A DNA stretch of 64,000 nt from Vibrio sp. 10N (GCF_036245475.1 NZ_BTPM01000001.1:2728001-2792000), one strand, 5' to 3'; counted from the stretch's first letter, positions 28,976-39,363 are shown. Notes: a model not told the origin generated them from the sequence alone. Numbers and translations: made by a program.

Positions 28976-30319
28976 ATGTCGAACCGTGCTTCAGCGCTGA
29001 GTAATAGAATGAACATCGTTGCGCTGACGTGGCCTATTTTTATCGAGGTTTTACTACGTACTGCGCTCAATACGACCGACGTATTTATGCTCAGTGGCTA
29101 CTCAGACCAAGCCGTGTCCGCTGTTGGGGTCATTACCCAGATCAGCTTTTTCCTTATCGTTGTCTCCATGATGGTCAGCAGTGGCACAGGGATCTTGATC
29201 GCTCAGTACAATGGTGCGTCCAAGTTTGCGGAATCAGCACAAACGGGCGTTGCCAGTATCTTACTCGCACTTATTGTCGGTGTTGGACTTAGCTTAGCAC
29301 TCTTTGTTGGTGCAGAGCACTTCATCGCCATGTTTGGCCTGGAAGCGCAGGTGGCCGCCTTTGGTTATGACTATTTGATTATTAGTGGTTCAATGACCTT
29401 CAACGTCACATTAGGCATTGTGCTCACCACCATTCTTCGCAGCCATGGCTATTCTCGTTCACCGATGATGATCAACCTGATCGCTGGAGTGATTAATATT
29501 GCCGGCAACTACATTGCGCTGTATCAGCCTTTTGGACTACCAGTATTTGGTGTTAGTGGTGTTGCCACCGCAACCGTGGTGAGCCAGGTCATTGGAACTC
29601 TACTAATGATTGGCATGGTACGAGCGAAAAAAATCGAGCTACCATTTGCCACCTGGCGCGATATTCCTAGCGCGCTGTACAAGAAGATCATGAAAATTGG
29701 CGTGATGAATGCCGGCGAAGTGCTGTCATACAATATGGCGCAAATGACGATTGTATATTTTGTGGTGCAAATGGGTACAGCCTCGCTGGCCGCATTTACT
29801 TACGCACAGAACATCACCCGAGTCTCGTTCGCGTTTGCCCTCGCACTAGGTCAAGCTGGGCAAATTCAGACCAGTTACTTTATTGGTAAAGGGTGGGTAG
29901 ATGACATTCTCGAGCGGGTACAGAAATACTACCTAGTCGGTCTTGTAGCCTCGACGGGCATTGTGGTTAGTTTGTTTATTTTCCGCTACCCACTGATCGA
30001 TCTCTTTACTCAAGATCCAGAAATCGTCACCTTGGTAGCCTTGCTTATTGGCGGCTCTATTTTTGTTGAGTCGGGCCGTGTTTCTAACCTGATTTTTATT
30101 GCAGCACTAAAAGGAGCTGGCGATATTAAGTTTCCAGTACAAATGGGGATCTTAAGTATGTGGGGCATCGCAGTTCTGTTTGCTTACTTACTTGGACTTC
30201 ATTGGGGCTACGGCATACTCGGTGCCTGGATTGCCATTGGTATGGATGAATGGCTACGCGGCATCGTCATGATCCGTCGCTGGCGCTCAAAGGTTTGGAC
30301 ACGCTTTGCACTTACCTAA
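28976..30319 (+). CDS. MATE-family efflux transporter
   Basis: This 447-residue polytopic protein has two MatE repeats of six helices each. The N-terminal repeat starts IVALTWPIFIEVLLRTALNTTDVFMLS and the second starts KKIMKIGVMNAGEVLSYNMAQ. MATE transporters export drugs or metabolites using Na+ or H+ gradients; the substrate is unknown. The ATG at 28976 is preceded by TAGGTG; a GTG three codons earlier is possible. It is divergent from nnrS, sharing a 342-bp control region, and convergent with a LysR gene. Confidence 0.9.
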   Translation: MSNRASALSNRMNIVALTWPIFIEVLLRTALNTTDVFMLSGYSDQAVSAVGVITQISFFLIVVSMMVSSGTGILIAQYNGASKFAESAQTGVASILLALIVGVGLSLALFVGAEHFIAMFGLEAQVAAFGYDYLIISGSMTFNVTLGIVLTTILRSHGYSRSPMMINLIAGVINIAGNYIALYQPFGLPVFGVSGVATATVVSQVIGTLLMIGMVRAKKIELPFATWRDIPSALYKKIMKIGVMNAGEVLSYNMAQMTIVYFVVQMGTASLAAFTYAQNITRVSFAFALALGQAGQIQTSYFIGKGWVDDILERVQKYYLVGLVASTGIVVSLFIFRYPLIDLFTQDPEIVTLVALLIGGSIFVESGRVSNLIFIAALKGAGDIKFPVQMGILSMWGIAVLFAYLLGLHWGYGILGAWIAIGMDEWLRGIVMIRRWRSKVWTRFALT

Positions 30320-30339
30320 CCTGCCTTCTCCGCTGCTAA

Positions 30340-30363
30340 GCTCGGGCAATTAATTGCTCGAGC
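30340..30363. terminator. Hairpin between convergent MATE and LysR genes
   Basis: The 24-bp near-perfect palindrome GCTCGGGCAATT/AATTGCTCGAGC has one mismatch. It touches the LysR stop codon. There is no T tract, so termination is likely weak. Confidence 0.4.
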
Positions 30364-31307
30364 TACAATGTACTGTCTCGTATCGACAGTAATATCGCTT
30401 CATACAGCGCCTCTTTGAGCCATTTCGCCTTATCGTTAAGCTGTGACTGCTTACGCCAGATGAGAGAAATATCAAAATCAGCGACTGGAACTGGCGGGGG
30501 CACAGCAGTGAGGTGCGACTGCATTAAGCTAATTTGTGCCATTTTTTCTGGCACAATCGCAAACATCGCCCGCCCACTGACAAGTCTGCCAATGGTAAGG
30601 AAGTTTCGAGACACCGCGGTCACCGCACGAGTAAGACCAACCGCGTCCAAGTGCTTATCAACGTTACTGGTAAAAGCGCCTTCTGGACTCACCAAACAAT
30701 GCGGTAAAGATACAAATGTCTCAATATCTACTTGCTCAATATTGACCTTAGAGTGGTCGTAAATACAGACATGCTTCTCGGTATACAATTTTTGACTTGC
30801 AAACGATTCATCAAGGTCAGGAATGCTACCGATGATCATGTCTAGACCTTCCTGCTCGCTGAGGTGCTTATAGCTGTTTCGGTTCACATTGACGAAACTG
30901 ACTCGAGAATGGGGAGCATCGGATAAAATGGCGTCGTAAATCACCGGTCCGAAAATGAACTCAGCATAATCGGTCAAACCAATTTTGCAGACCCCTCGGT
31001 ATTCATTGGGATCAAACTCGCTGCTCGGTAGCACCTTATGCTCAACCAAATTAAGGATTTCTTCCACAGCAGGAAACAGCTCACTCGCTCGCTCTGTTGG
31101 CACCATTTGATGCCCCTTACGTTCAAACAACCTGTCACCACACAGCTCACGCAGTTTAGCAAGACTGTGGCTCATCGCTGATTGGCTAACAAAGCACTTT
31201 TGTGCTGCCAATGACACGCTGCGTGTCTGATACAGCCGGTGAAAAACAATCAGTAGATTGAGGTCTATACGTTTCCAGTCGAGTTTTTCTTGTCCCATTT
31301 CATTCAT
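30363..31307 (-). CDS. LysR-family transcriptional regulator
   Basis: The 314-residue product has a winged HTH (RIDLNLLIVFHRLYQTRSVSLAA, CFVSQSAMSHSLAKLRELCG) and a LysR substrate-binding domain. The phrase DLNLLIVFHRLYQTRSVS and the RLFERKGHQMVPTERA helix are typical of the NodD/LeuO-like branch. The ligand is unknown. It is divergent from chrA, so regulation of chrA is a reasonable but unproven guess. The start may be the ATG at 31307 or 31298. Confidence 0.85.
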   Translation of the reverse strand: MNEMGQEKLDWKRIDLNLLIVFHRLYQTRSVSLAAQKCFVSQSAMSHSLAKLRELCGDRLFERKGHQMVPTERASELFPAVEEILNLVEHKVLPSSEFDPNEYRGVCKIGLTDYAEFIFGPVIYDAILSDAPHSRVSFVNVNRNSYKHLSEQEGLDMIIGSIPDLDESFASQKLYTEKHVCIYDHSKVNIEQVDIETFVSLPHCLVSPEGAFTSNVDKHLDAVGLTRAVTAVSRNFLTIGRLVSGRAMFAIVPEKMAQISLMQSHLTAVPPPVPVADFDISLIWRKQSQLNDKAKWLKEALYEAILLSIRDSTL

Positions 31308-31398
31308 AGTAGATATCAAAACTATCGATTTGAATCATTATATGTCAGGTTCTACTATCGGTACCAACTGAAAATTTCATTATCAATTGGGTTTTATC

Positions 31399-32613
31399 GT
31401 GTCGACTCAACACACTCCGGCGCAAGACGGCGCAAAGCATGAGCCGCAATCATCACTGTTTGCTATCTTCAAAATCTTTTTCGGCCTTGGCTGGGTAAGC
31501 TTTGGTGGACCTGCGGCACATATTGGCTACTTTCGTAATACCTTCGTTGAAAAACTGGGCTGGCTTCGAGATGAGGAGTACGCTCAAATCGTCGCACTCA
31601 GTCAATTTCTTCCCGGGCCAGGTTCGAGTCAAGTGGGCTTTGCCGTAGGTTACCAACGCGCTGGGGTAGGCGGCGGTATCATGGCATTTTTGGGCTTCAC
31701 CTTACCGTCGGTTATACTCATGTTGCTGCTTGCCATACTCAGCAGCCAGCTGACCGATTCCAGCTATTTTCAAAACGTCGTTCACGGCTTAAAGCTGTTA
31801 GCCGTTCTCGTCGTTGCCGATGCGGCTTGGGGAATGTACAAAAATTTCTGTAAATCACCACTTACCGTAGGCTTATGTATTGGCACAGCCATTGCCTTAT
31901 TGTTATTTCAAACTGTGGCAAGCCAAGTCCTAGTCCTGCTTATTGCCGCTCTGATTGGTGTGCGCTATTTAGCGAATGACAAACCTGCTGCAAACTCGGC
32001 AGCGCCATCGTTTTCATGGTTGCCTCTGGCAAGTTTCTTTATTTTGCTGCTTGCCCTGCCACTCCTTGGCGTGTACTCACCATCGATTCAGCTGTTTTCT
32101 GACTTCTATCAGGCTGGTAGCTTAGTATTTGGTGGGGGCCATGTGGTTCTACCGTTATTGCAGAACATAGTTGGCGACCAACTGAGTCAGGATGCGTTCC
32201 TAACTGGTTATGCAGCCGCACAAGCCGTGCCAGGGCCTATGTTTACCTTCGCCACATACATCGGTTATGAACTCATGCCGTCCGCCCCTTTCCTTGGCGC
32301 GATCATTGCCACTCTTGGTGTCTTTGTTCCAGGCTTTTTACTGCTGGTTGGCGTACTAAAAAACTGGCAACAACTGGCAAGTATTCCTTCAGTATCAGGA
32401 GCGCTTGTTGGTGTGAATGCCGCGGTAGTGGGCCTACTACTGTCTGCACTCTATCAACCGGTCTTTATCAGCGCTGTCGTAACCCCTCTCGACCTCTGTT
32501 GGGTATTGCTTGGGGCGTTTCTAATGAAGCAATTCAAGCTGCCGATTGTTTGGATGGTGATCTACTTTGCGCTCGCCGGTTCGATCGCACCTTTCGTTGC
32601 AAACTTAATCTAA
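31399..32613 (+). CDS. chrA: ChrA-type chromate transporter
   Basis: The long-chain CHR protein (about 404 residues) consists of two homologous halves. The first half has FGLGWVSFGGPAAHIGYF and ALSQFLPGPGSSQVGFAVGY; the second has GSLVFGGGHVVLPLL and AAAQAVPGPMFTFATYIGY. CHR proteins expel chromate, often in exchange with sulfate. The start is uncertain: GTG at 31399, or a TTG at 31387; neither has a strong ribosome-binding site. It is divergent from a LysR gene. The name is by family; chromate transport here is inferred. Confidence 0.88.
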   Translation: MSTQHTPAQDGAKHEPQSSLFAIFKIFFGLGWVSFGGPAAHIGYFRNTFVEKLGWLRDEEYAQIVALSQFLPGPGSSQVGFAVGYQRAGVGGGIMAFLGFTLPSVILMLLLAILSSQLTDSSYFQNVVHGLKLLAVLVVADAAWGMYKNFCKSPLTVGLCIGTAIALLLFQTVASQVLVLLIAALIGVRYLANDKPAANSAAPSFSWLPLASFFILLLALPLLGVYSPSIQLFSDFYQAGSLVFGGGHVVLPLLQNIVGDQLSQDAFLTGYAAAQAVPGPMFTFATYIGYELMPSAPFLGAIIATLGVFVPGFLLLVGVLKNWQQLASIPSVSGALVGVNAAVVGLLLSALYQPVFISAVVTPLDLCWVLLGAFLMKQFKLPIVWMVIYFALAGSIAPFVANLI

Positions 32614-32678
32614 ATCAAAGTTATAGCGGATTTATACTGGGTTGACTCGCAACATTTCATACCCGTTTCTACACTATT

Positions 32679-32702
32679 TATTGGGGGCAACTGCCCCCAA
32701 TA
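32679..32702 (+). terminator. Hairpin after chrA
   Basis: TATTGGGGGC pairs with GCCCCCAATA around AACT. It is strong but lacks a T tract. Confidence 0.4.
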
Positions 32703-32845
32703 AGGACACATGTACAACCAATCAAAGGCTCAACTAAACCAGCAATACCATTAATGACTCGATTCACCTAACCCATGCACGCTCAATCAGAGTAACCTCA
32801 ACTCGAAAGACATCCATGACACAGGTGATGACTAGGAGGTGAGTT

Positions 32846-33979
32846 ATGGATAGTAAACAACTTGGGTTTTCTCAGCATGACGTCTCTCATGCCGACACTG
32901 TTGGTGAAGCGCTCAAACGCACCCATCGCTCTATCCAACAGCAGGCTCCTGAAATAGTGCGGTTAGCTTTTGCCAGCTATGACGCCTCATACGGCACACT
33001 TAGAACCTTTGCTCACAGCACTGTGATTGGTCGCCCTTTACGACACTACAGTGCGCCAATTAATGCTGATTCCAGCCTAGGTAAGAGTATCGCTCGTCAG
33101 ACGTCTCGGGTGCTCAATGACATTCCATCACAAGTCACCGACACCAATGGCCACTCACATTGGTTACTCGAGCAGGGTTATCAAGCATCACTATCACAAC
33201 CGGTTTATGATAATGACCAGTTCCTCGGGGTGCTGTTTTTCGATGCCTCACAGCCGCACTACTTTGATTCCGTAAGCCAGGAAGCATTAATCGACTATTC
33301 CGCCCCTTTGATGACAACGATTACTACTCAGCGTCGCTGTATCAATGCAATGTCGGACCTTGGTCATTCACTGCGACACACCAGTTTTGAACACCCAGAT
33401 GAAAGCCAGGATCACGCCTATCGAGTGGGCCAATTCGCTCAGCTCATTGGCCAGCACCTTGCGGAGTTGTATCAGTTAGATGACGAAACGCTGGATCACA
33501 TCGTACAGTTTGCCCAATTGCATGATATTGGTAAGTATTCAGTGTTAGGGTCAACCCAACAGAGTTTGTGGTTAGAAGACTGGGGGAATCACTTACAACT
33601 GACCGCTCAAATCCAGCACGGTTTAAATCTGGTGAATGATCTGGCTCGACAAGTCCACCAGCAGCAACACACTTGTCTACAATTGCTGCGCGACATCATT
33701 CAATATCATCACGAGTATTTGGATGGAAGTGGTGCACCCAATGGCTTGAGCCACGCACAGATCCCCGTGTCAGCTCGCATTGTTACGGTTGCTAACATTT
33801 TTGATGCCCTTACAAGTCACCGCTACTACAGCGAATCTTGGTCATTGACCCACGCGCTGCTTGAACTCGAAAAAATGGTCGCTACGGGTAAGATTGATGG
33901 CAACTGCGTGCAAGCGCTTCGCGCCCAGCAAGACTCGGTGAGACAAGTGATGCAGTCTGTTCACTTGCCAAGAATGTAG
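32846..33979 (+). CDS. GAF/HD-GYP protein, possible c-di-GMP phosphodiesterase
   Basis: The 377-residue cytoplasmic protein has an N-terminal GAF-like domain (about 20-160) and an HD-GYP domain (about 185-365). The HD pair is HDIGK (226-230) and the second histidine pair is HHE (288-290). The GYP signature reads DGSGAPNGL, with Ala297 in place of Tyr. The normally acidic VAD residue is Asn317 (VTVANIFDAL), which in active family members helps bind metal. Activity is therefore doubtful. The start is well fixed by TAGGAGGTGA, an almost ideal Shine-Dalgarno sequence. It stands alone between chrA and an acyl-CoA synthetase. Confidence 0.87.
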   Translation: MDSKQLGFSQHDVSHADTVGEALKRTHRSIQQQAPEIVRLAFASYDASYGTLRTFAHSTVIGRPLRHYSAPINADSSLGKSIARQTSRVLNDIPSQVTDTNGHSHWLLEQGYQASLSQPVYDNDQFLGVLFFDASQPHYFDSVSQEALIDYSAPLMTTITTQRRCINAMSDLGHSLRHTSFEHPDESQDHAYRVGQFAQLIGQHLAELYQLDDETLDHIVQFAQLHDIGKYSVLGSTQQSLWLEDWGNHLQLTAQIQHGLNLVNDLARQVHQQQHTCLQLLRDIIQYHHEYLDGSGAPNGLSHAQIPVSARIVTVANIFDALTSHRYYSESWSLTHALLELEKMVATGKIDGNCVQALRAQQDSVRQVMQSVHLPRM

Positions 33980-34036
33980 TATTCGGTTGGACAGCAGTCA
34001 CAACCTTACCAGCAAGAGCACCTTATTTATGGTTTT

Positions 34037-34078
34037 GCCCTTAGAACTGAGTTTTTACTCAAATTCTGTGCTAGGGGC
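34037..34078. other. Nested inverted repeat upstream of the acyl-CoA synthetase gene
   Basis: GCCCTTAG (34037-34044) pairs with CTAGGGGC (34071-34078) with G.U or mismatch, and inside it TGAGT pairs with ACTCA around a T run. It may be a terminator for the HD-GYP gene or a leader element. A 12-bp palindrome, ATTGTTAACAAT, follows at 34134-34145. Confidence 0.35.
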
Positions 34079-34203
34079 CTCATTTATCAGCCACTCCCTT
34101 CTTGCAGTCCCTCATCACAGTGACTAGTATTGTATTGTTAACAATCAATTAACATAACTACAACTATAAAATTTATCGTTCTACACGAAAACGGAGTTCA
34201 AGA

Positions 34204-35892
34204 ATGATACTGCCTAATAATGAAACGACTACTTCTAGCTGTACGCTACCGCCGCCCAATGAAATGATCCTAAAGTGGGCGCATGAAAAACCAAACGAAG
34301 TTTATCTCAAACAGATCATCAATCGTCAGTTCGTCGAATTTACTTATGCTGATGTTGCCGATAAAGCGCTAAGACTCGTCAGCGCACTACGATCACTTGG
34401 GGTGCAACCTGGTGATAAAGTGGCACTGATATCAAAAAACTGTGCCGAATGGTTTATCTGTGATTTGGCCATGATGCTTGGCGATTATGTTAGCGTGCCA
34501 ATTTTCCCTACGGCTGGCCCGGATACTATTGAGTACTGCTTAACACACAGTGAGAGTAAAGTGCTTATCGCCGGCAAGCTTGATGACCCAACAGCAACCA
34601 GTGAAGTCATCAGTGGAATGGATTCGCTCATCACCATTTCACTGCCTTACGATACAGCCCCAAGCTGCCAGCATAGCTTTACACAGCTTGTCGCCGACCA
34701 TCAGCCAAGTGAAGAGCGCCCAGTGCACTATGATGACAAACTAATGTCTTTGGTTTATACCTCTGGCACATCTGGTCTGCCAAAAGGGGCAATGCTCACA
34801 TATGGCGCGTTCAACTGGTCAGTACAAAGATTGATTGATCACATCGGCATCGAAGCTAACGACCGTTTGTTCTCATACTTGCCATTGGCTCACATTACAG
34901 AACGTGTCTATATCTTCGGCTCATCGGTCATCGGTGGAGTGCCAACTGCATTCCCAGAATCGCTCGATACCTTTATCGAAGACGTGAAGATGCAGCGCCC
35001 AACGTTATTTATCTCGGTTCCACGACTGTGGAACTTATTCCAACAACGAATCCAAGACAAGCTGCCACAGAAAAAGCTCAACATCTTACTGAAGATCCCA
35101 TTTGTAAACTCACTCATCAAGAAAAAGCTCGCCGATGGCCTAGGTTTAGACCAAGCCCGCGTACTTGGCTGTGGCTCAGCACCAGTTTCGCCTGCTCTGC
35201 TTGAGTGGTATCACAGTGTCGGCCTTAACATTACTGAAGCTTGGGGGATGACTGAATCGTTCGCCTACAGCACGATTAACCATCCATTCAGAGCCGACAA
35301 AATAGGTAGCGTGGGTAATGCAGGCCCTGGGATTGAGCTGAAAATTGCCGATGATGATGAGATCATGGTGCGCAGTCAGGGTATGTTCTCCGGCTATTAC
35401 AAAAATGACATTGCCACTCAAGAATCATTCGACAGTGACGGCTGGCTGCATACCGGTGATATCGGAGTCATCGATAGCGAAGGCTACTTAACCATTCGTG
35501 GTCGTAAGAAAGATACCTTTAAAACAGCAAAAGGTAAGTTTGTCGCGCCAGTACCGATTGAAAATAAACTCGCAGAATACAGTCGTGTCGAAATGATGTG
35601 TCTAATTGGACTTGGCCTACCTGCGCCTATCTTGCTGGTTGTCCCGCATGATTTCCCTAATTTTGATCGTGAGCGTTATGCACGCACCGCGGAGCGGGTC
35701 GTCAAGCGTATAAACCAAGAGCTTGAGTCCCATGCCCAGATCAAAGGCGTATTAATGGTTAAAGAGCCGTGGACCATTGAAAATGGCTTGCTAACTCCGA
35801 CGCTGAAAATCAAGCGCCACCTTCTCGAGCAGAAGTACCACGAAGTCGGTCAGAACTGGCCAAAAGGTCAACTGGTGGTATGGGAAGAGTAA
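34204..35892 (+). CDS. AMP-dependent long-chain acyl-CoA synthetase
   Basis: The 562-residue ANL-superfamily enzyme activates a carboxylate with ATP and transfers it to CoA. The phosphate loop is LVYTSGTSGLPKGAML. The adenine/substrate motif ITEAWGMTESFA and the hinge motif HTGDIGVIDSEGYLTIRGRKKD are present. GRKKDTFKTAKGKFVAPVPIE is typical of the long-chain (FAA1/COG1022) branch rather than acetyl-CoA synthetase. The actual chain length is unknown. It is a single gene ending at a strong terminator shared with the convergent DUF1127 gene. Confidence 0.9.
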   Translation: MILPNNETTTSSCTLPPPNEMILKWAHEKPNEVYLKQIINRQFVEFTYADVADKALRLVSALRSLGVQPGDKVALISKNCAEWFICDLAMMLGDYVSVPIFPTAGPDTIEYCLTHSESKVLIAGKLDDPTATSEVISGMDSLITISLPYDTAPSCQHSFTQLVADHQPSEERPVHYDDKLMSLVYTSGTSGLPKGAMLTYGAFNWSVQRLIDHIGIEANDRLFSYLPLAHITERVYIFGSSVIGGVPTAFPESLDTFIEDVKMQRPTLFISVPRLWNLFQQRIQDKLPQKKLNILLKIPFVNSLIKKKLADGLGLDQARVLGCGSAPVSPALLEWYHSVGLNITEAWGMTESFAYSTINHPFRADKIGSVGNAGPGIELKIADDDEIMVRSQGMFSGYYKNDIATQESFDSDGWLHTGDIGVIDSEGYLTIRGRKKDTFKTAKGKFVAPVPIENKLAEYSRVEMMCLIGLGLPAPILLVVPHDFPNFDRERYARTAERVVKRINQELESHAQIKGVLMVKEPWTIENGLLTPTLKIKRHLLEQKYHEVGQNWPKGQLVVWEE

Positions 35893-35906
35893 TGACTCTT
35901 TAATCC

Positions 35907-35936
35907 AAAATAGGCGACCTCAGGGTCGCCTATTTT
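35907..35936. terminator. Bidirectional terminator
   Basis: The 13-bp perfect stem runs 35907-35919 with 35924-35936, loop TCAG, with A and T tracts on the two sides. The stop codon of the DUF1127 gene lies within its last bases. Confidence 0.9.
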
Positions 35937-36144
35937 ATTTCCAGAAAGGTCTACGACTCTCTTGTCCCGCCTCATAGGGGCTGATGCCGATATCATCAAG
36001 CAATCGGTCTGACATCTCTGCAAGTGCTTTTCGAGTTTTGTAGTTCCGATACCAAACGCTAACTACAGTTAAGATATTCTTTCTCAGTTGAAATCCATCA
36101 CTTCGTTGCTCTGCACATTCGAGCTTCGTAATTGTTCTATCCAT
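35935..36144 (-). CDS. DUF1127 small protein
   Basis: The 69-residue product has a C-terminal DUF1127 (YjiS-like) motif: VVSVWYRNYKTRKALAEMSDRL followed by LDDIGISPYEA. DUF1127 proteins are short, basic and arginine-rich; in alphaproteobacteria some affect phosphate metabolism and RNA turnover. The function in Vibrio is unknown. The ATG at 36144 has GGAGG eight bases upstream; an upstream in-frame ATG is unlikely. It is divergent from a LysR gene 91 bases away, which may regulate it. Confidence 0.85.
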   Translation of the reverse strand: MDRTITKLECAEQRSDGFQLRKNILTVVSVWYRNYKTRKALAEMSDRLLDDIGISPYEAGQESRRPFWK

Positions 36145-36235
36145 TGGTTTTCCCTCCATCTTTTCGTATAATTTTTGTGCACACAGAGAAAACTGACAAA
36201 CGATCTATCCTGTCATTGAGTTAAGGAAAACTTAA

Positions 36236-37183
36236 GTGAAAGATAAACTGCCTCCACTTCAAGGGCTGTATTATTTCTATCAAGCCGCAAAGCTTGGCAG
36301 CTTTAAGGATGCAGCTGCAACGCTTTATGTTTCAGCTGCGGCAATCAGCCAACAGATACGCCAGCTAGAAGAGCAGCTTGGTTGTGAGCTGTTTTATCGA
36401 CAACACAGAAAAGTCATGCTTACTGCCGAGGGCCATTCGCTTTTTAAGGAATTGAGTCAGGGGTTTGAACATATTCTTCGCGGCGTTCAGAGCGTTCATA
36501 ACGATTCAGAGCCGAACCGACTCTCAATCTCCACCCTCCCCTCGTTTGCTCAGCATTGGTTAGTGCCTAGAATTCAGAGTTTTCGTGAGCAGTACCCAGA
36601 GCTTAGTTTACTGCTCGAACCCAATAATAAACTGGTGACGTTCCAAGATGACTCGGTGGATATCTGTATTCGCTACGGTGAGGGGCAATACCCTGATGTC
36701 GAGAGCCGACTTTTGATGGAGGACATTATCTATCCTGTTTGCCATCCTCTATATCAGCAGCAGCATGGAATCCATACGATTCATGATCTGCATAAAGCGG
36801 ATTTAATTGAAGATACCTGGCCGGATATGGATTGGAGCTTATGGCTTAATCATGTCGGCGCGCCGATTGGTACGCGAACACTCCAGTATAATGGGGCACA
36901 CTTTGTGGTCGAAGGGGCACTGTCTGTGCAAGGAGTCGGATTGATTAAGCACAGCCTCGCTTACAGGTACATCAAAGAAGGGACACTAGTTCGTATCGGT
37001 GACTTCGCGTTGAAACCTAGATTCGCCTACTACCTATGTGCACCGGCAAATCACTTCAACCGCCCTAAAATCCAAACCTTTTTATCTTGGCTAAACAAAG
37101 AAGTGGATGAGTTTAAGCGCTGTGATATGTCGCACCTCTCCATCATCGAAACCGACTACGTTCTAAGGCCAAACTCACGGTAG
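36236..37183 (+). CDS. LysR-family regulator, GcvA-like branch
   Basis: The 315-residue product has the HTH (GLYYFYQAAKLGSFKDAAATL, SAAAISQQIRQLEEQLG) and a LysR effector domain including STLPSFAQHWLVPRIQSF, as in the GcvA/AmpR-like group. The ligand is unknown. The start is a GTG at 36236 following AAGGAAAAC; no in-frame ATG nearby is better. LysR genes divergent from DUF1127 genes are a recurring arrangement in Vibrio as I recall, so control of the DUF1127 gene is plausible. Confidence 0.85.
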   Translation: MKDKLPPLQGLYYFYQAAKLGSFKDAAATLYVSAAAISQQIRQLEEQLGCELFYRQHRKVMLTAEGHSLFKELSQGFEHILRGVQSVHNDSEPNRLSISTLPSFAQHWLVPRIQSFREQYPELSLLLEPNNKLVTFQDDSVDICIRYGEGQYPDVESRLLMEDIIYPVCHPLYQQQHGIHTIHDLHKADLIEDTWPDMDWSLWLNHVGAPIGTRTLQYNGAHFVVEGALSVQGVGLIKHSLAYRYIKEGTLVRIGDFALKPRFAYYLCAPANHFNRPKIQTFLSWLNKEVDEFKRCDMSHLSIIETDYVLRPNSR

Positions 37184-37203
37184 AACCTTAAAATTAGGCT
37201 ATA

Positions 37204-37231
37204 AAAAAACCCGCCGAAAGGCGGGTTTTTA
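37204..37231. terminator. Bidirectional terminator between LysR gene and EF-G gene
   Basis: AACCCGCC (37208-37215), GAAA, GGCGGGTT (37220-37227), flanked by A and T runs on both sides. Confidence 0.9.
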
Positions 37232-37252
37232 CTATCTGAAGTCAAAGACCAA

Positions 37253-39334
37253 TTACTTGTTGTCTTCTTTCGCTTTAGCGATAACTTCTTCAGCAACGTT
37301 TGCTGGACATGCTGCGTAGTGTTCGAACTCCATAGAGAACTGACCACGACCAGATGTGATAGTACGTAGGTGACCGATGTAGCCAAACATTTCTGATAGA
37401 GGAACGTTAGCTTTAATACGAACACCAGTAGTACCAGCTTGCTGGTCTTTGATCATACCACGACGACGGTTAAGGTCACCGATTACATCACCAACGTGAT
37501 CTTCTGGAGTGAACACGTCAACGTGCATGATTGGCTCAAGAAGCTGTGCACCAGCTTTTGGCATAGACTGACGGAATGCACCTTTCGCTGCGATTTCGTA
37601 AGCGATTGCCGAAGAGTCAACTGCGTGGAATGAACCGTCGAATAGCTCAACTTCAACGTCTAGCGTTGGGAAGCCAGCTAGAACACCGTTGTCCATCATG
37701 CCTTCGAAGCCTTTCTCAACTGCTGGCCAGAATTCCTTAGGAACGTTACCACCAACAACTGAAGAAGAGAACGTGAAGCCAGAGTTTGGCTCACCTGGTT
37801 TGATACGGTAGTCGATTTTCGCGAACTGACCAGAACCACCAGACTGCTTCTTGTGCGTGTAGCTATCTTCAACTGCTTGAGTGATAGTTTCACGGTAAGC
37901 TACCTGTGGAGCACCTACTTCTAGCTCAACGCCGTAAGTACGCTTAAGGATGTCTACCTTGATGTCTAGGTGAAGTTCACCCATACCTTTCAGGATAGTT
38001 TCACCTGAATCTTCATCAGTCTCAACTTGGAAAGATGGATCTTCTGCAACCATCTTACCGATAGCGATACCCATCTTCTCAGTAGAACCTTTGTCCTTCG
38101 GAGAAACAGCGATAGAGATTACTGGTTCTGGGAAGATCATAGCTTCTAGAGTACATTCGTGCTTAGGATCACATAGAGTGTGACCAGTTTGAACGTTCTT
38201 CATACCTACTACAGCGATGATGTCACCAGCTTGTGCTTCAGTAAGTTCGTTACGCTCGTCAGCCTGCATCTCACACATACGACCGATACGCTCAGTCTTA
38301 CCAGTTGCAGAGTTAAGGATAGTGTCACCCTTCTTCATGCGGCCTGAGTAGATACGGATGAACGTTAGTGCACCGAAACGGTCGTCCATGATTTTGAACG
38401 CAAGTGCTTTTAGTGGCGCGTCAGCGTCAACTGTAGCAACTTCACCAGTCGCTTCACCAGTTTCTGGATCTGTTAGAGGCTGAGGATCAACTTCAGTTGG
38501 AGCTGGTAGGTAATCTACAACAGCGTCAAGAACTAGTTGAACACCCTTGTTCTTAAATGCAGAACCACAGAATGTTGGGAAGAACGCTAGGTCACGAGTA
38601 CCTTTACGGATACAACGCTTAAGGTCTTCGATAGAAGGCTCTTCACCTTCCATGTACGCTTCCATTAGGTCGTCGTCTTGCTCTACAGCAGTCTCAACTA
38701 GCTCTTCACGGTAAGCTTCTAGATCGTCAGCCATGTCAGCTGGAACGTCTTGGATTTCGTAGTTTTCTGGAAGACCAGAATCATCCCAAACGTAAGCTTT
38801 ACGGCTTAGTACGTCTACAACACCAACGAAATCGTCTTCACGACCGATAGGCAGAGTCATTACTAGTGGGTTAGCGCCAAGAACGTTCTTAACTTGGTCA
38901 ACAACGTTGAAGAAGTCTGCACCCATACGGTCTAGTTTGTTAACGAAGATCAGACGAGATACTTCTGATTCGTTCGCGTAACGCCAGTTTGTTTCTGACT
39001 GAGGCTCAACACCACCAGAACCACAGAATACACCGATACCGCCGTCTAGTACTTTAAGTGAACGATATACTTCAACTGTGAAGTCAACGTGTCCCGGAGT
39101 ATCGATAACGTTTAGGCGGTGGCCGTTCCACTCACAAGTTACCGCAGCAGACTGGATTGTGATACCACGCTCAGCTTCCTGCTCCATGAAGTCAGTTGTA
39201 GACTCACCGTCGTGTACTTCACCAGTTTTGTGGATTTTACCAGTAAGCTTAAGGATACGCTCAGTGGTGGTAGTTTTACCCGCATCAACGTGCGCGAAAA
39301 TACCAATGTTTCTGTACTTTGATAAATCTGCCAT
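37253..39334 (-). CDS. fusA2: Elongation factor G, second copy
   Basis: EF-G is the GTPase that drives ribosomal translocation and, with RRF, recycling. The 693-residue product has G1 [13 protein letters not shown]3 DTPGHVDF, G4 NKLDRMGA and full domains II-V, ending [17 protein letters not shown]. The start at 39334 gives the standard [17 protein letters not shown]; a 56-codon upstream extension is rejected because it runs through the promoter and terminator. None of rpsL, rpsG or tuf is adjacent. This suggests it is the fusA paralogue that vibrios carry outside the str operon; a str copy cannot be checked here. Confidence 0.93.
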   Translation of the reverse strand: MADLSKYRNIGIFAHVDAGKTTTTERILKLTGKIHKTGEVHDGESTTDFMEQEAERGITIQSAAVTCEWNGHRLNVIDTPGHVDFTVEVYRSLKVLDGGIGVFCGSGGVEPQSETNWRYANESEVSRLIFVNKLDRMGADFFNVVDQVKNVLGANPLVMTLPIGREDDFVGVVDVLSRKAYVWDDSGLPENYEIQDVPADMADDLEAYREELVETAVEQDDDLMEAYMEGEEPSIEDLKRCIRKGTRDLAFFPTFCGSAFKNKGVQLVLDAVVDYLPAPTEVDPQPLTDPETGEATGEVATVDADAPLKALAFKIMDDRFGALTFIRIYSGRMKKGDTILNSATGKTERIGRMCEMQADERNELTEAQAGDIIAVVGMKNVQTGHTLCDPKHECTLEAMIFPEPVISIAVSPKDKGSTEKMGIAIGKMVAEDPSFQVETDEDSGETILKGMGELHLDIKVDILKRTYGVELEVGAPQVAYRETITQAVEDSYTHKKQSGGSGQFAKIDYRIKPGEPNSGFTFSSSVVGGNVPKEFWPAVEKGFEGMMDNGVLAGFPTLDVEVELFDGSFHAVDSSAIAYEIAAKGAFRQSMPKAGAQLLEPIMHVDVFTPEDHVGDVIGDLNRRRGMIKDQQAGTTGVRIKANVPLSEMFGYIGHLRTITSGRGQFSMEFEHYAACPANVAEEVIAKAKEDNK

Positions 39335-39363
39335 TGTCTTACTCTGTTTATAAGGTATAAATT

